DNA from: Streptomyces mashuensis
Lineage (GTDB): Bacteria > Actinomycetota > Actinomycetes > Streptomycetales > Streptomycetaceae
Direction: 5' to 3'
Length of the DNA: 64,000 nt
NCBI RefSeq assembly: GCF_014654785.1
Contig: NZ_BNBD01000012.1
Span: 114,361-178,360 of the forward strand
Numbering within the stretch: position 1 is the first letter of the stretch; each line of letters starts with the position of its first letter. Under the pieces are notes generated by a model, which was given only the letters and a program-made list of their open reading frames with translations, made no database searches and had not been told where the DNA came from. The position numbers and the translations under genes are program-made. Below are positions 26,499 through 34,357 of the stretch, piece by piece.

Positions 26499-26519
26499 GA
26501 TTGACGGTCCCCGTCAATC
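26499..26519. promoter_or_regulatory. Inverted-repeat operator between divergent genes
   Basis: GATTGACGG-TCC-CCGTCAATC: 9-bp perfect arms, 3-bp centre. Each arm contains a TTGACG -35-like hexamer, one reading in each direction, so a bound dimer would block both promoters. It lies 40 bp from each start codon. Confidence 0.65.
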
Positions 26520-26558
26520 CATGTGGCCGGTCCGGGCCGGCGGTCGCACCGTGGAGAC

Positions 26559-26768
26559 ATGACCGCGACCCAGCAGCACCTCCTCGACGTGTACCGCGCC
26601 GCTCACCACGACCGGCCCGCGCCCCCGGCGCCCGGGACGGGCGACATACGGCTCGTACGGGAGCTCCGCACCTGGTGGGCGTTCCGCCGGATCGTCCGCA
26701 ACGCCCTTGGTACCAAGGTTTTCCACAGCCCCGGGACGAACAGGAAGGGCCTCGACGTCCTCGCGTAG
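26559..26768 (+). CDS. Small protein divergent from the ArsR-like regulator
   Basis: 69 residues starting MTATQQHLLDVYRAAHHD. Small proteins with this N-terminus are found beside DUF5937 regulators in streptomycetes. A Trp-rich basic centre (RTWWAFRRIVRN) follows; there is no signal peptide or known domain. GTGGAG lies just upstream of ATG 26559. The last 20 residues may be strain-specific. Function unknown; it is probably the regulator's target. Confidence 0.5.
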   Translation: MTATQQHLLDVYRAAHHDRPAPPAPGTGDIRLVRELRTWWAFRRIVRNALGTKVFHSPGTNRKGLDVLA

Positions 26769-26825
26769 CATGGCCGGTGAATCGTCCGGTACCCCCGCGG
26801 ACTGGAACGGAAGGCATCCCGCCGC

Positions 26826-27746
26826 GTGAACGCACAGCAGTCCCCCGATCACCCGAGCCCGCAGGACCGCCCCGCCCGGCTCACCGTCGGCGTCGTCGGC
26901 GCCGGCCGTGTCGGCCCCGCCCTGGCGGCCTCCCTGCAGCTCGCCGGACACCGGCCGGTGGCCGTCTCCGCCGTCTCCGACGCCTCCCGGCGGCGCGCGG
27001 CGGCCCTCCTGCCGGACGTCCCCGTCATGGAGCCCGCCGAGGTCCTCGCCCACGCCGAGCTCGTCCTGCTGACCGTCCCCGACGACGCCCTGCCCGGCCT
27101 CGTCGCGGGGCTCGCCGGCACCGGCGCCGTCCGCCCCGGCCAGCTGCTCGTGCACACCTCCGGACGGCACGGCACCGCCGTCCTGGACCCCGCCACGCGC
27201 GCCGGCGCCCTGCCCCTGGCCCTGCACCCCGCCATGACCTTCACCGGTACGCCCGTGGACGTCCAGCGCCTGGCCGGCTGCTCCTTCGGCGTCACCGCCC
27301 CCGAGGAGCTCCGGCTGGCCGCCGAGGCGCTCGTCATCGAGATGGGCGGCGAGCCCGAGTGGGTCGAGGAGTCCGCCCGCCCGCTGTACCACGCGGCCCT
27401 CGCCCTGGGCGCCAACCACCTCGTCACCCTCGTCGCCCAGGCCATGGAGCTGCTGACCACCGCCGGCGTCACCCACCCCGCGCGCATGCTCGGCCCGCTG
27501 CTCGGCGCCGCCCTGGACAACGCCCTGCGCAGCGGCGACGCTGCCCTGACCGGCCCCGTCGCCCGCGGCGACGCCGGCACCGTCGCGGCCCACGTGGCCG
27601 AGCTGCGCGCCCACGCCCCCCAGGCCGTCGCCGGCTACCTGGCGATGGCCCGCACCACCGCGGACCGTGCCCTGGCGCACGGCCTGCTCAAGCCCGAACT
27701 GGCGGAGGACCTGCTCGGCGTCCTCGCGGACGGAGGAGACTCGTGA
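26826..27746 (+). CDS. Rossmann/DUF2520 protein, candidate ketopantoate reductase-like
   Basis: 306 residues. The N-terminal NAD(P)-binding fold has VGVVGAGRVGPALAASL (about residues 20-36). A helical DUF2520 domain follows (about 155-290), with LPLALHPAMTF between them. It is the first gene of the panC-nadB-nadC-coaX operon and its stop overlaps the panC start. The fold resembles the dehydrogenases that reduce ketopantoate, and no panE is in the window. A role making pantoate for PanC is therefore a reasonable inference, not shown. Confidence 0.8.
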   Translation: MNAQQSPDHPSPQDRPARLTVGVVGAGRVGPALAASLQLAGHRPVAVSAVSDASRRRAAALLPDVPVMEPAEVLAHAELVLLTVPDDALPGLVAGLAGTGAVRPGQLLVHTSGRHGTAVLDPATRAGALPLALHPAMTFTGTPVDVQRLAGCSFGVTAPEELRLAAEALVIEMGGEPEWVEESARPLYHAALALGANHLVTLVAQAMELLTTAGVTHPARMLGPLLGAALDNALRSGDAALTGPVARGDAGTVAAHVAELRAHAPQAVAGYLAMARTTADRALAHGLLKPELAEDLLGVLADGGDS

Positions 27747-28660
27747 CCACCCGGCTCACCCGTACGGCACAGGAGCTGCGGGACCTGCCCCGCACCGGCC
27801 GCCGTGCCGTCGTGATGACCATGGGCGCCCTGCACGAGGGCCACGCCACCCTGGTGCGCGCCGCTCGCGAGCTGGCCGGCCCGGACGGGCAGGTCGTCGT
27901 CACCGTCTTCGTCAACCCGCTCCAGTTCGGCGCCGGCGAGGACCTCGACCGCTACCCGCGCACCCTCGACGCCGACCTGGAGATCGCCGGGCGGGCCGGC
28001 GCGGACACCGTGTTCGCGCCCTCCGTCGAGGAGGTCTACCCCGGCGGCGAACCGCAGGTGCGCGTCTCGGCCGGCCCCATGGGGGAGCGCCTGGAGGGCG
28101 CCTTCCGCCCCGGGCACTTCGACGGCGTGCTCACCGTCGTCGCCAAGCTGCTGCACCTGACGGCGCCCGACGTCGCCCTGTTCGGCGAGAAGGACGCGCA
28201 GCAGCTCGCCCTGATCCGCCGCATGGTGCAGGACCTCAACTTCCCGGTGGAGATCGTCGGCGTGCCCACCGTCCGCGAGCCCGACGGGCTCGCCCTCTCC
28301 AGCCGCAACCGCTACCTCTCCCCGGCCGACCGGGCCTCCGCGCTGGAGCTCTCCCGCGCCCTGCTCGCCGGGCACAACGTGGTCGAGCTCGGCCCCGCCG
28401 CCGTACGCCACGCCGCGCACGTCGTGCTGCACGAGGCGGCCGGGGCGACGCCCCCCGTCGAGCTGGACTACCTCGCCCTCGTCGACCCGTCCGACTTCAC
28501 CGAGGTCCCCGAGGGCCACCGCGGCGAGGCCGTCCTGGCCGTCGCCGCCCGCGTCGGCACCACGCGCCTGATCGACAACGTCCGCCTGGAGTTCGGCCGC
28601 TCCGCCGACGCCCCGGACAACGACGTGGACAGTGCCGAGACCACCGGGGCGCGGCGATGA
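27743..28660 (+). CDS. panC: Pantothenate synthetase (pantoate-beta-alanine ligase)
   Basis: Joins pantoate and beta-alanine with ATP to make vitamin B5. 305 residues. Nucleotide motifs TMGALHEGHATLVRAAR (HxGH-like) and LSSRNRYLS (KMSKS-like) are intact, with the pantoate pocket FVNPLQFGAGEDLDRYPRT. GTG 27743 overlaps the upstream stop (GTGA), and the panC stop overlaps nadB (ATGA). It feeds the CoA pathway whose next enzyme, coaX, ends the operon. Confidence 0.96.
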   Translation: MTTRLTRTAQELRDLPRTGRRAVVMTMGALHEGHATLVRAARELAGPDGQVVVTVFVNPLQFGAGEDLDRYPRTLDADLEIAGRAGADTVFAPSVEEVYPGGEPQVRVSAGPMGERLEGAFRPGHFDGVLTVVAKLLHLTAPDVALFGEKDAQQLALIRRMVQDLNFPVEIVGVPTVREPDGLALSSRNRYLSPADRASALELSRALLAGHNVVELGPAAVRHAAHVVLHEAAGATPPVELDYLALVDPSDFTEVPEGHRGEAVLAVAARVGTTRLIDNVRLEFGRSADAPDNDVDSAETTGARR

Positions 28661-30402
28661 GCGGCATACGCCTGACCGCGCCCGCCCCCGGCTGGACGGT
28701 CGACGCCGACGTCGTCGTCATCGGCTCCGGAGTCGCCGGCCTCACCGTGGCGCTGCGCTGCGCCGCGGCCGGCGCCAAGGTCACCGTCGTCACCAAGGCG
28801 CTCCTCGACGACGGCTCCACCCGCTGGGCCCAGGGCGGCATCGCCGCCGCCCTCGGCGAGGGCGACACCCCTGCACAGCACCTGGACGACACCCTCGTGG
28901 CCGGCGCCGGCCTGTGCGACGAGGAGGCCGTACGGACCCTGGTCACCGAGGGCCCCGACGCCGTGCGCCGCCTGATCGCCACCGGCGCCCGCTTCGACAC
29001 CGACGCCGACAGCGGCGAGATCCTCCTCACCCGCGAGGGCGGCCACCACCGCAACCGCATCGCCCACGCCGGCGGCGACGCCACGGGCGCCGAGATATCC
29101 CGCGCCCTGGTCGACGCGGTGAGGGACGCCGGGATTTCGACCATTGAGCACGCTCTCGTGCTCGACCTGCTCAAGGACGCCGACGGCCGGGCCGCCGGCG
29201 TCTCGCTGCACGTCATGGGCGAGGGCGAGCAGGACGGCGTCGGCGCCGTCCGCGCCGGAGCGGTCGTGCTGGCCACGGGCGGCATGGGCCAGGTCTTCTC
29301 CGCCACCACCAACCCGGCCGTCTCCACCGGCGACGGCGTGGCGCTGGCGCTGCGCGCCGGAGCCGAGATCTCCGACCTGGAGTTCGTGCAGTTCCACCCC
29401 ACCGTGCTGTGGCTCGGCCCCGACGCCGAGGGCCAGCAGCCCCTGGTCTCCGAGGCGGTGCGCGGCGAGGGCGCCCACCTCGTGGACGCCGGCGGCCACC
29501 GCTTCATGGTGGGCGCCCACGAACTCGCCGAGCTGGCGCCGCGCGACATCGTCGCCAAGGGCATCATGCGGCGCATGCGCGAGCAGGGCGCCGAGCACAT
29601 GTACCTCGACGCCCGCCACTTCGGCCCGGAGAAGTGGGCCAGGCGCTTCCCCACGATCCTCGCTGCCTGCCGCGCGCACGGCATCGACCCGGTGACCGCG
29701 CCCATCCCCGTCGCGCCCGCCGCCCACTACGCGTCCGGCGGCGTCCGCACCGACCTGCACGGCCGGACCACGGTGCCCGGCCTGTACGCGTGCGGCGAGG
29801 TCGCCTGCACCGGCGTGCACGGCGCCAACCGGCTCGCCTCCAACTCGCTGCTGGAGGGCCTGGTCTACGCCGAGCGCATCGCCACGGACATCACCGCCGC
29901 GGGCAGCACCGCCGCCGGGCCGCAGCCCGCGCCCGGCGCCCCCGCGCCCGGCGCCCCGGTGGCCGCCGCCGGCCCCTCCGTACCGCTCGTCGATCCCGCC
30001 GAGCGGATCACGATCCAGCGCGTCATGACGCACGGCGCGGGCGTGCTGCGCTCCGAGAAGAGCCTGCTGGAGGCCGCCGCCGAGCTCGACCGGCTCCGCG
30101 CGGAGGCCGAGGCCCGGGCCGGCTCCCGCTCCGGCGCCGAGCCGGGCACCGGGGCGTGGGAGACCACGAACCTGCTGCTCGTGGCCCGGGCGCTGGTCGA
30201 CGCCGCGCTGCGCCGCGAGGAGACCCGCGGCTGCCACTGGCGCGAGGACCACCCCGAGCGCGACGACGCCGCCTGGCGCCGTCACCTTCTGGTCACCCTG
30301 GACGGGGACGGCGGCCTCGCGGTCTCCGCCACCGGCTCGGCCGCCTTCCCGCCCGTCACCCCCGCCGCCGAACCGGCCGCGTCCCCGAGGAGAACAGCGT
30401 GA
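28657..30402 (+). CDS. nadB: L-aspartate oxidase
   Basis: FAD-dependent oxidation of aspartate to iminoaspartate, the first step of NAD synthesis. 581 residues. The FAD site VVVIGSGVAGLTVALR is near the N-terminus; the catalytic region EGGHHRNRIAHAGGDATG and the late FAD motif GVHGANRLASNSLLEGLVY are intact. About 40 residues of Pro/Ala linker (around residue 430) separate the flavoprotein domain from the C-terminal helical domain. Coupled to panC and nadC by 4-bp overlaps. nadA is not in the window. Confidence 0.95.
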   Translation: MSGIRLTAPAPGWTVDADVVVIGSGVAGLTVALRCAAAGAKVTVVTKALLDDGSTRWAQGGIAAALGEGDTPAQHLDDTLVAGAGLCDEEAVRTLVTEGPDAVRRLIATGARFDTDADSGEILLTREGGHHRNRIAHAGGDATGAEISRALVDAVRDAGISTIEHALVLDLLKDADGRAAGVSLHVMGEGEQDGVGAVRAGAVVLATGGMGQVFSATTNPAVSTGDGVALALRAGAEISDLEFVQFHPTVLWLGPDAEGQQPLVSEAVRGEGAHLVDAGGHRFMVGAHELAELAPRDIVAKGIMRRMREQGAEHMYLDARHFGPEKWARRFPTILAACRAHGIDPVTAPIPVAPAAHYASGGVRTDLHGRTTVPGLYACGEVACTGVHGANRLASNSLLEGLVYAERIATDITAAGSTAAGPQPAPGAPAPGAPVAAAGPSVPLVDPAERITIQRVMTHGAGVLRSEKSLLEAAAELDRLRAEAEARAGSRSGAEPGTGAWETTNLLLVARALVDAALRREETRGCHWREDHPERDDAAWRRHLLVTLDGDGGLAVSATGSAAFPPVTPAAEPAASPRRTA

Positions 30403-31442
30403 GCACCCACGACGACCGCCCTGTGCACCAGATCGGCCGTGCCGGTGAGGAGACCGCCGGCGCGGAGGCCCCCGCCGGCTGCGGCGAGGCCTGCGGCTGC
30501 GCGGCCGAGGGGGAGTTCGGGGCCGACGCGTTCGAGTGCGGCCTCGACCCGGACCTGGCGGGCCTGCTCGCCGAGGCCGGCCTGGACCCGCTGCAGATCG
30601 AGGACCTCGCCCACCTGGCCATCGAGGAGGACCTCGACGGCGGCGTCGACGTCACCTCGGTCGCCACCATCCCCGAGGACGCCGTGGCCACCGGCGACTT
30701 CACCGCCCGCGAGGCCGGCACGGTGGCCGGGCTGCGCGTCGCCGAGGCGATCCTCTCGGTGGTGTGCACCGACGTCTTCGAGGTCGAGCGGCACGTCGAG
30801 GACGGCGACCGGGTCACCGCCGGCCAGAAGCTGCTGACCGTCCGCACCCGCACCCGCGACCTGCTCACCGCCGAGCGCAGCATGCTCAACCTGCTGTGCC
30901 GCCTGTCCGGCATCGCCACCGCCACGCGCGCGTGGGCCGACGCCCTGGAGGGCACCGGCGCCGCCGTGCGCGACACGCGCAAGACGACGGTGGGACTGCG
31001 CGCCCTGGAGAAGTACGCCGTACGCTGCGGCGGTGGCGTCAACCACCGGATGTCGCTGTCGGACGCCGCGCTGGTGAAGGACAACCACGTGGTGGCCGCG
31101 GGCGGCGTGGCCGAGGCGTTCCGCGCCGTCCGGCGCGAGTTCCCCGACCTGCCCATCGAGGTGGAGGTGGACCGCATCGACCAGATCCCGCCGGTGCTCG
31201 CCGAGGGCGCCGACGTGATCATGCTCGACAACTTCACGCCCGAGGAGACCCGCGAGGCCGTGGCGCTCGTCGCGGGCCGCGCGGTGCTGGAGTCGTCCGG
31301 CCGCCTGACGCTGGCCAACGCCCGCGCGTACGCCGAGACCGGCGTCGACTACCTGGCGGTCGGGGCGCTCACGCACTCCTCGCCGATCCTCGACATCGGG
31401 CTGGACCTGCGCGAGGAGACCGAGCAGGGAGGACGCGGCTGA
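30399..31442 (+). CDS. nadC: Nicotinate-nucleotide pyrophosphorylase (quinolinate phosphoribosyltransferase)
   Basis: Converts quinolinate and PRPP to nicotinate mononucleotide. The core from about residue 55 is standard: RDTRKTTVGLRALEKYAVRCGGGVNHR carries the substrate-binding Arg/Lys, and VEVDRIDQ and LDNFTPEE follow. Odd feature: a 50-residue N-terminal extension with four cysteines (C28, C32, C34, C47; CGEACGC) that the reaction does not require. GTG 30399 overlaps the nadB stop (GTGA); internal starts without the extension are not coupled. Confidence 0.94.
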   Translation: MSTHDDRPVHQIGRAGEETAGAEAPAGCGEACGCAAEGEFGADAFECGLDPDLAGLLAEAGLDPLQIEDLAHLAIEEDLDGGVDVTSVATIPEDAVATGDFTAREAGTVAGLRVAEAILSVVCTDVFEVERHVEDGDRVTAGQKLLTVRTRTRDLLTAERSMLNLLCRLSGIATATRAWADALEGTGAAVRDTRKTTVGLRALEKYAVRCGGGVNHRMSLSDAALVKDNHVVAAGGVAEAFRAVRREFPDLPIEVEVDRIDQIPPVLAEGADVIMLDNFTPEETREAVALVAGRAVLESSGRLTLANARAYAETGVDYLAVGALTHSSPILDIGLDLREETEQGGRG

Positions 31443-32239
31443 TGCTGCTGACCATCGATGTCGGGAACACCCAGACGGTCCTGGGCCTCTTCGACGGCGA
31501 GGAGATCGTCGAGCACTGGCGCATCTCCACCGACCCGCGCCGCACGGCCGACGAACTGGCCGTCCTGCTCCAGGGCCTGATGGGCCGGCACCCGCTGCTG
31601 GGCGAGGAGCTGGGCGAGGGCATCGGCGGCATCTGCATCTGCTCCACCGTGCCCTCGGTGCTGCACGAGATGCGCGAGGTGACCCGCCGCTACTACGGCG
31701 ACGTGCCCGCCATCCTGGTCGAGCCGGGCGTGCGGACGGGGGTGCCGATCCTCATGGACAACCCCAAGGAGGTCGGTGCGGACCGCATCATCAACGCGGT
31801 CGCGGCCGCCGAGCTGTACGACGGGCCGTGCGTGGTGGTCGACTTCGGCACGGCCACGACGTTCGACGCCGTGAGCGCGCGCGGCGAGTACGTGGGCGGC
31901 GTGATCGCGCCCGGCATCGAGATCTCCACCGAGGCGCTGGGCGTCAAGGGCGCCCAGCTGCGGAAGATCGAGCTGGCCCGGCCGCGCAGCGTCATCGGCA
32001 AGAACACCGTGGAGGCCATGCAGTCGGGCATCCTCTACGGCTTCGCGGGCCAGGTCGACGGCGTCGTCAACCGCATGGCGCGCGAGCTGGCGGAGGACCC
32101 GGACGAGGTGACCGTCATCGCCACCGGCGGCCTGGCCCCGCTGGTGCTGGGCGAGGCGTCGGTCATCGACGCGCACGAGCCCTGGCTGACGCTGATCGGC
32201 CTGCGCCTGGTCTACGAGCGCAACGTCGGACGTGGCTGA
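31442..32239 (+). CDS. coaX: Type III pantothenate kinase
   Basis: Phosphorylates pantothenate, the first committed step to CoA; type III enzymes escape CoA feedback. 265 residues of the ASKHA fold: TIDVGNTQT phosphate loop, NPKEVGADRIINAVAA, VVVDFGTATTFDAV with the catalytic Asp, and GGVIAPGIEIS. The ATG shares one base with the nadC stop (TGATG). Last gene of the cofactor operon. Confidence 0.96.
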   Translation: MLLTIDVGNTQTVLGLFDGEEIVEHWRISTDPRRTADELAVLLQGLMGRHPLLGEELGEGIGGICICSTVPSVLHEMREVTRRYYGDVPAILVEPGVRTGVPILMDNPKEVGADRIINAVAAAELYDGPCVVVDFGTATTFDAVSARGEYVGGVIAPGIEISTEALGVKGAQLRKIELARPRSVIGKNTVEAMQSGILYGFAGQVDGVVNRMARELAEDPDEVTVIATGGLAPLVLGEASVIDAHEPWLTLIGLRLVYERNVGRG

Positions 32240-32355
32240 AAGCCCGTCACCCCGGAAGGCAACCAACCGGCGACCCCGGCTGTCCTGACTGCTGTCGAGC
32301 GGGAACGGACAGAACTGTCGGTACGAGGGCCGGGGTGCCGGGGTGGGGCGGACGG

Positions 32356-32754
32356 ATGAACGGCGGGCGGACACCGCGGCGGAGGCCGTGGCGTGCGGTG
32401 ACGGCTGCGCTCGTGCTGGCGGCGTGGCTGGGCCCGGCGGCCGGCCCGGCCGCCGCGCAGCCGCCGCAGAGGCCACAGGCGTTGCAGTGGCCTCGGGCGT
32501 CGCAGCCGTCGCATCCGGTGGTCGGTCCGGCGTACGAGCGTCCGGTGCCGGGCCCGGACGCGGGCAACGACACGGCCCCGGTCCAGGTGGAGATTGTCGG
32601 CCACGGGGACGGCGGTGACGGTGGGGGCGGTGTGCCGGGTGGGACGGCCGGGCGGGCGGCGTCGGGGACGCTGCTGCTGGCCACGACGTCCGGCACGGTC
32701 CTGGCGGCAGGCGTGATCGCGCTGGGCGTGCTGTCGCGTCGGCGGGAGCACTGA
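32356..32754 (+). CDS. Small secreted or membrane-anchored Pro-rich protein
   Basis: 132 residues: N-terminal signal peptide (basic RRRPWRA, hydrophobic core, AAA cleavage region near residue 32), a Pro/Gln/Gly-rich middle with acidic DGGDGGGG, then a C-terminal hydrophobic helix and RRREH. The layout resembles a wall-spanning protein anchored at its C-terminus, but there is no LPxTG-type sortase motif. No family recognised. It lies 116 bp after coaX. Confidence 0.6.
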   Translation: MNGGRTPRRRPWRAVTAALVLAAWLGPAAGPAAAQPPQRPQALQWPRASQPSHPVVGPAYERPVPGPDAGNDTAPVQVEIVGHGDGGDGGGGVPGGTAGRAASGTLLLATTSGTVLAAGVIALGVLSRRREH

Positions 32755-32772
32755 CCCTTGAGTGGTCTCCGC

Positions 32773-32808
32773 GCGTCATATGAGTTCATATGACGCATTC
32801 CATGCGTC
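32773..32808. promoter_or_regulatory. Compound palindromic operator upstream of the gene at 32849
   Basis: A 24-bp palindrome GCGTCATATGA-GT-TCATATGACGC (32773-32796) contains two TCATATGA octamers 10 bp apart. It overlaps a second inverted repeat GACGCAT-TCC-ATGCGTC (32792-32808). The AT-rich cores stand out in this GC-rich DNA. It lies just upstream of the predicted promoter of the next gene. Confidence 0.6.
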
Positions 32809-32836
32809 GCTGAGCGAATTTTGTCCGTTCTGTGCG

Positions 32837-32842
32837 TAAAGT
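32837..32842 (+). promoter_or_regulatory. -10 element for leaderless transcript of the gene at 32849
   Basis: TAAAGT ends 6 nt before the ATG. A TTGTCC at 32821 is too close to be its -35. The compound operator lies about 30-75 bp upstream of the expected transcription start. Confidence 0.45.
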
Positions 32843-32848
32843 CGCCCC

Positions 32849-33466
32849 ATGCCGATGCCCTATGGACCCTGTGGCGGCATGGCGTTCAGCGCGGACGAGT
32901 TGCGCGTGCTGCGCCGTGCCCTCGACATCGCTGCCCGCGACGCACGCGACTGCTGTCGCCTCGCCGCGGCCGTGGCCGAGGCGGAGCGCGAAGGCGGCAG
33001 GCTGCGCGCCTTCCTCCGGGCCGACCTCGACCGCTACCGCCGTGCTCTGCCCGGAGCGGACGCCGGCTACCTGCGCCGCCTGGAGGACGCCCTGGACGAC
33101 GGCTTCCGGCCGACCGCGGAAGACCTGACGGCGGTCCGCGGCCTGTGCACCGTGGCCGGCAGCGAGCCGGAGGCCGAGCGGCGCCGCGCGCTGCTCCGGC
33201 GGTGCGAACGCCTGGTGGCCGCGGTGGCGGCCCCGCGCGCCGCCGGCCCCGCCCCGCGCCCGGACCCCCGCCCCGCCCCGGCGGAGAAGCCGGCCGCGCC
33301 CTCCCCGGCCGCACCCTCCCCGGCCCCCGCCTCCCCGTCGCCCGCGGCCCCGCGCCCCGACCGGCCGATCCCGACGCCGGGCGAGGTCTTCCCGCCCCGC
33401 CGCAAGCCCGCCCCGCCGCCGGCGGCCGGGCGGGTGCGTGGGGTGAGCGCCTCCGGCGCGCGGTAG
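32849..33466 (+). CDS. Streptomycete hypothetical protein with helical N-terminus and Pro-rich tail
   Basis: 205 residues. The N-terminal half (MAFSADELRVLRRALDIAARDARDC onward) is entirely helical, with Arg/Leu/Ala repeats and four cysteines. From about residue 130 it is Pro/Ala-rich, ending in IPTPGEVFPPRRKP. No known domain, signal or membrane helix. It may start at ATG 32849 or at the internal ATG 32879 (MAFSADEL), where strong similarity begins in streptomycetes. Preceded by a prominent operator-like palindrome. Function unknown. Confidence 0.7.
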   Translation: MPMPYGPCGGMAFSADELRVLRRALDIAARDARDCCRLAAAVAEAEREGGRLRAFLRADLDRYRRALPGADAGYLRRLEDALDDGFRPTAEDLTAVRGLCTVAGSEPEAERRRALLRRCERLVAAVAAPRAAGPAPRPDPRPAPAEKPAAPSPAAPSPAPASPSPAAPRPDRPIPTPGEVFPPRRKPAPPPAAGRVRGVSASGAR

Positions 33467-33643
33467 CACGGGGAAGGGCGCCCGCATCCGGCGGGCGTCC
33501 GGCACCCTTCGGGAGCCGTGCCCGCACGTCGGGCGCGCCCGGACGGCGGCACGCGCCCTCCGGGCCGGGCCCTTCCGCGGCGCGCCGCACGGGCCCGCGT
33601 ACGCTGGACGGGACGTGCAACCGATCCGAAGGAGCCGACGGCC

Positions 33644-33829
33644 ATGGACTATGTCGCCGCGCTGGTCCCGCCCGTGGTCATGGCGGTGGCCTTCACCGCG
33701 CTGGTCGTGACGATCGTCAAGAGCCAGGGTGGCGCCAACAAGGCCAAGGAGGACGCCATCGTGGACGCCGCGCTGGCCCGTGCCGAGGCCGCCCGGCAGC
33801 AGACCACCGAAGGCGGCGCCACGGCCTGA
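33644..33829 (+). CDS. Small single-span membrane protein
   Basis: 61 residues: one N-terminal membrane helix (residues 5-26), then a charged helical cytoplasmic tail. AAGGAG sits 9 nt before ATG 33644, and TACGCT at 33600-33605 is a likely -10 giving a short leader. No known family; a conserved small protein in streptomycetes. Confidence 0.65.
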   Translation: MDYVAALVPPVVMAVAFTALVVTIVKSQGGANKAKEDAIVDAALARAEAARQQTTEGGATA

Positions 33830-33940
33830 CGCGGGCCGCGCCGACGACGGGGCGTACGGACCCGGGAGCATTCCCGCGGAACGTACGCCCTTTTTGCTGT
33901 CCGGGCTGCCCGATAAACCGGCATTCAAGACATCTCCCAC

Positions 33941-33946
33941 TATTAT
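33941..33946 (+). promoter_or_regulatory. -10 element for leaderless BlaI-like gene
   Basis: TATTAT lies 6 nt before GTG 33953 in a locally AT-rich stretch (33912-33950). There is no ribosome-binding site, so a leaderless mRNA is expected. Confidence 0.5.
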
Positions 33947-33952
33947 TCGCGT

Positions 33953-34348
33953 GTGGTTCGACGCCTGGGTGACCTGGAAGACGCGGTGATGACGCGTGTG
34001 TGGGAGTGGAACCGGCCGGTGACCGTCCGGGAAGTCCTGGAAGACCTTCAGCAGCAACGGTCGATCGCCTACACGACCGTGATGACCGTAATGGACAACC
34101 TGTATCAGAAGGGCTGGCTGCGGCGGGAAGCCGAAGGCCGCGCCTATCGATATGAGGCCGTCTCGAACCGCGCCGCCTACTCGGCCGCACTGATGAACGA
34201 AGCATGGTCGCTCAGCGACAACCCCGCCGCCGCACTCGTGGCCTTCTTCGGCATGATGTCGGCCGAACAACGGGAAGCCCTCCGCGACGCCATCCGCGTC
34301 GCGCAACTCGACGGTCCCGACGAGACCCAGGGCGCGCCGGGGCGATAG
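33953..34348 (+). CDS. BlaI/MecI/CopY-family transcriptional repressor
   Basis: 131 residues. The winged helix is VRRLGDLEDAVMTRVWEWNRPVTVREVL, with recognition helix IAYTTVMTVMDNLYQKGWLRRE; a helical dimerisation tail follows. The classical repressors control beta-lactamase or copper genes and are cleaved by a partner BlaR1 protease. No such partner is adjacent. GTG 33953 is read as leaderless; GTG 33951 is out of frame. The stop codon is part of the next gene's -10 hexamer. Confidence 0.85.
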   Translation: MVRRLGDLEDAVMTRVWEWNRPVTVREVLEDLQQQRSIAYTTVMTVMDNLYQKGWLRREAEGRAYRYEAVSNRAAYSAALMNEAWSLSDNPAAALVAFFGMMSAEQREALRDAIRVAQLDGPDETQGAPGR

Positions 34349-34351
34349 CGT
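34346..34351 (+). promoter_or_regulatory. -10 element for argA overlapping the upstream stop codon
   Basis: TAGCGT contains the TAG stop of the BlaI-like gene and ends 6 nt before the argA ATG, predicting a leaderless argA transcript separate from the regulator's. Confidence 0.45.
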
Positions 34352-34357
34352 CCCCGC

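Noticed and set aside
32240..32355. Possible regulatory RNA between coaX and the small secreted protein gene
   Set aside because: Some GC-rich inverted segments, but no recognisable RNA family or clear terminator.
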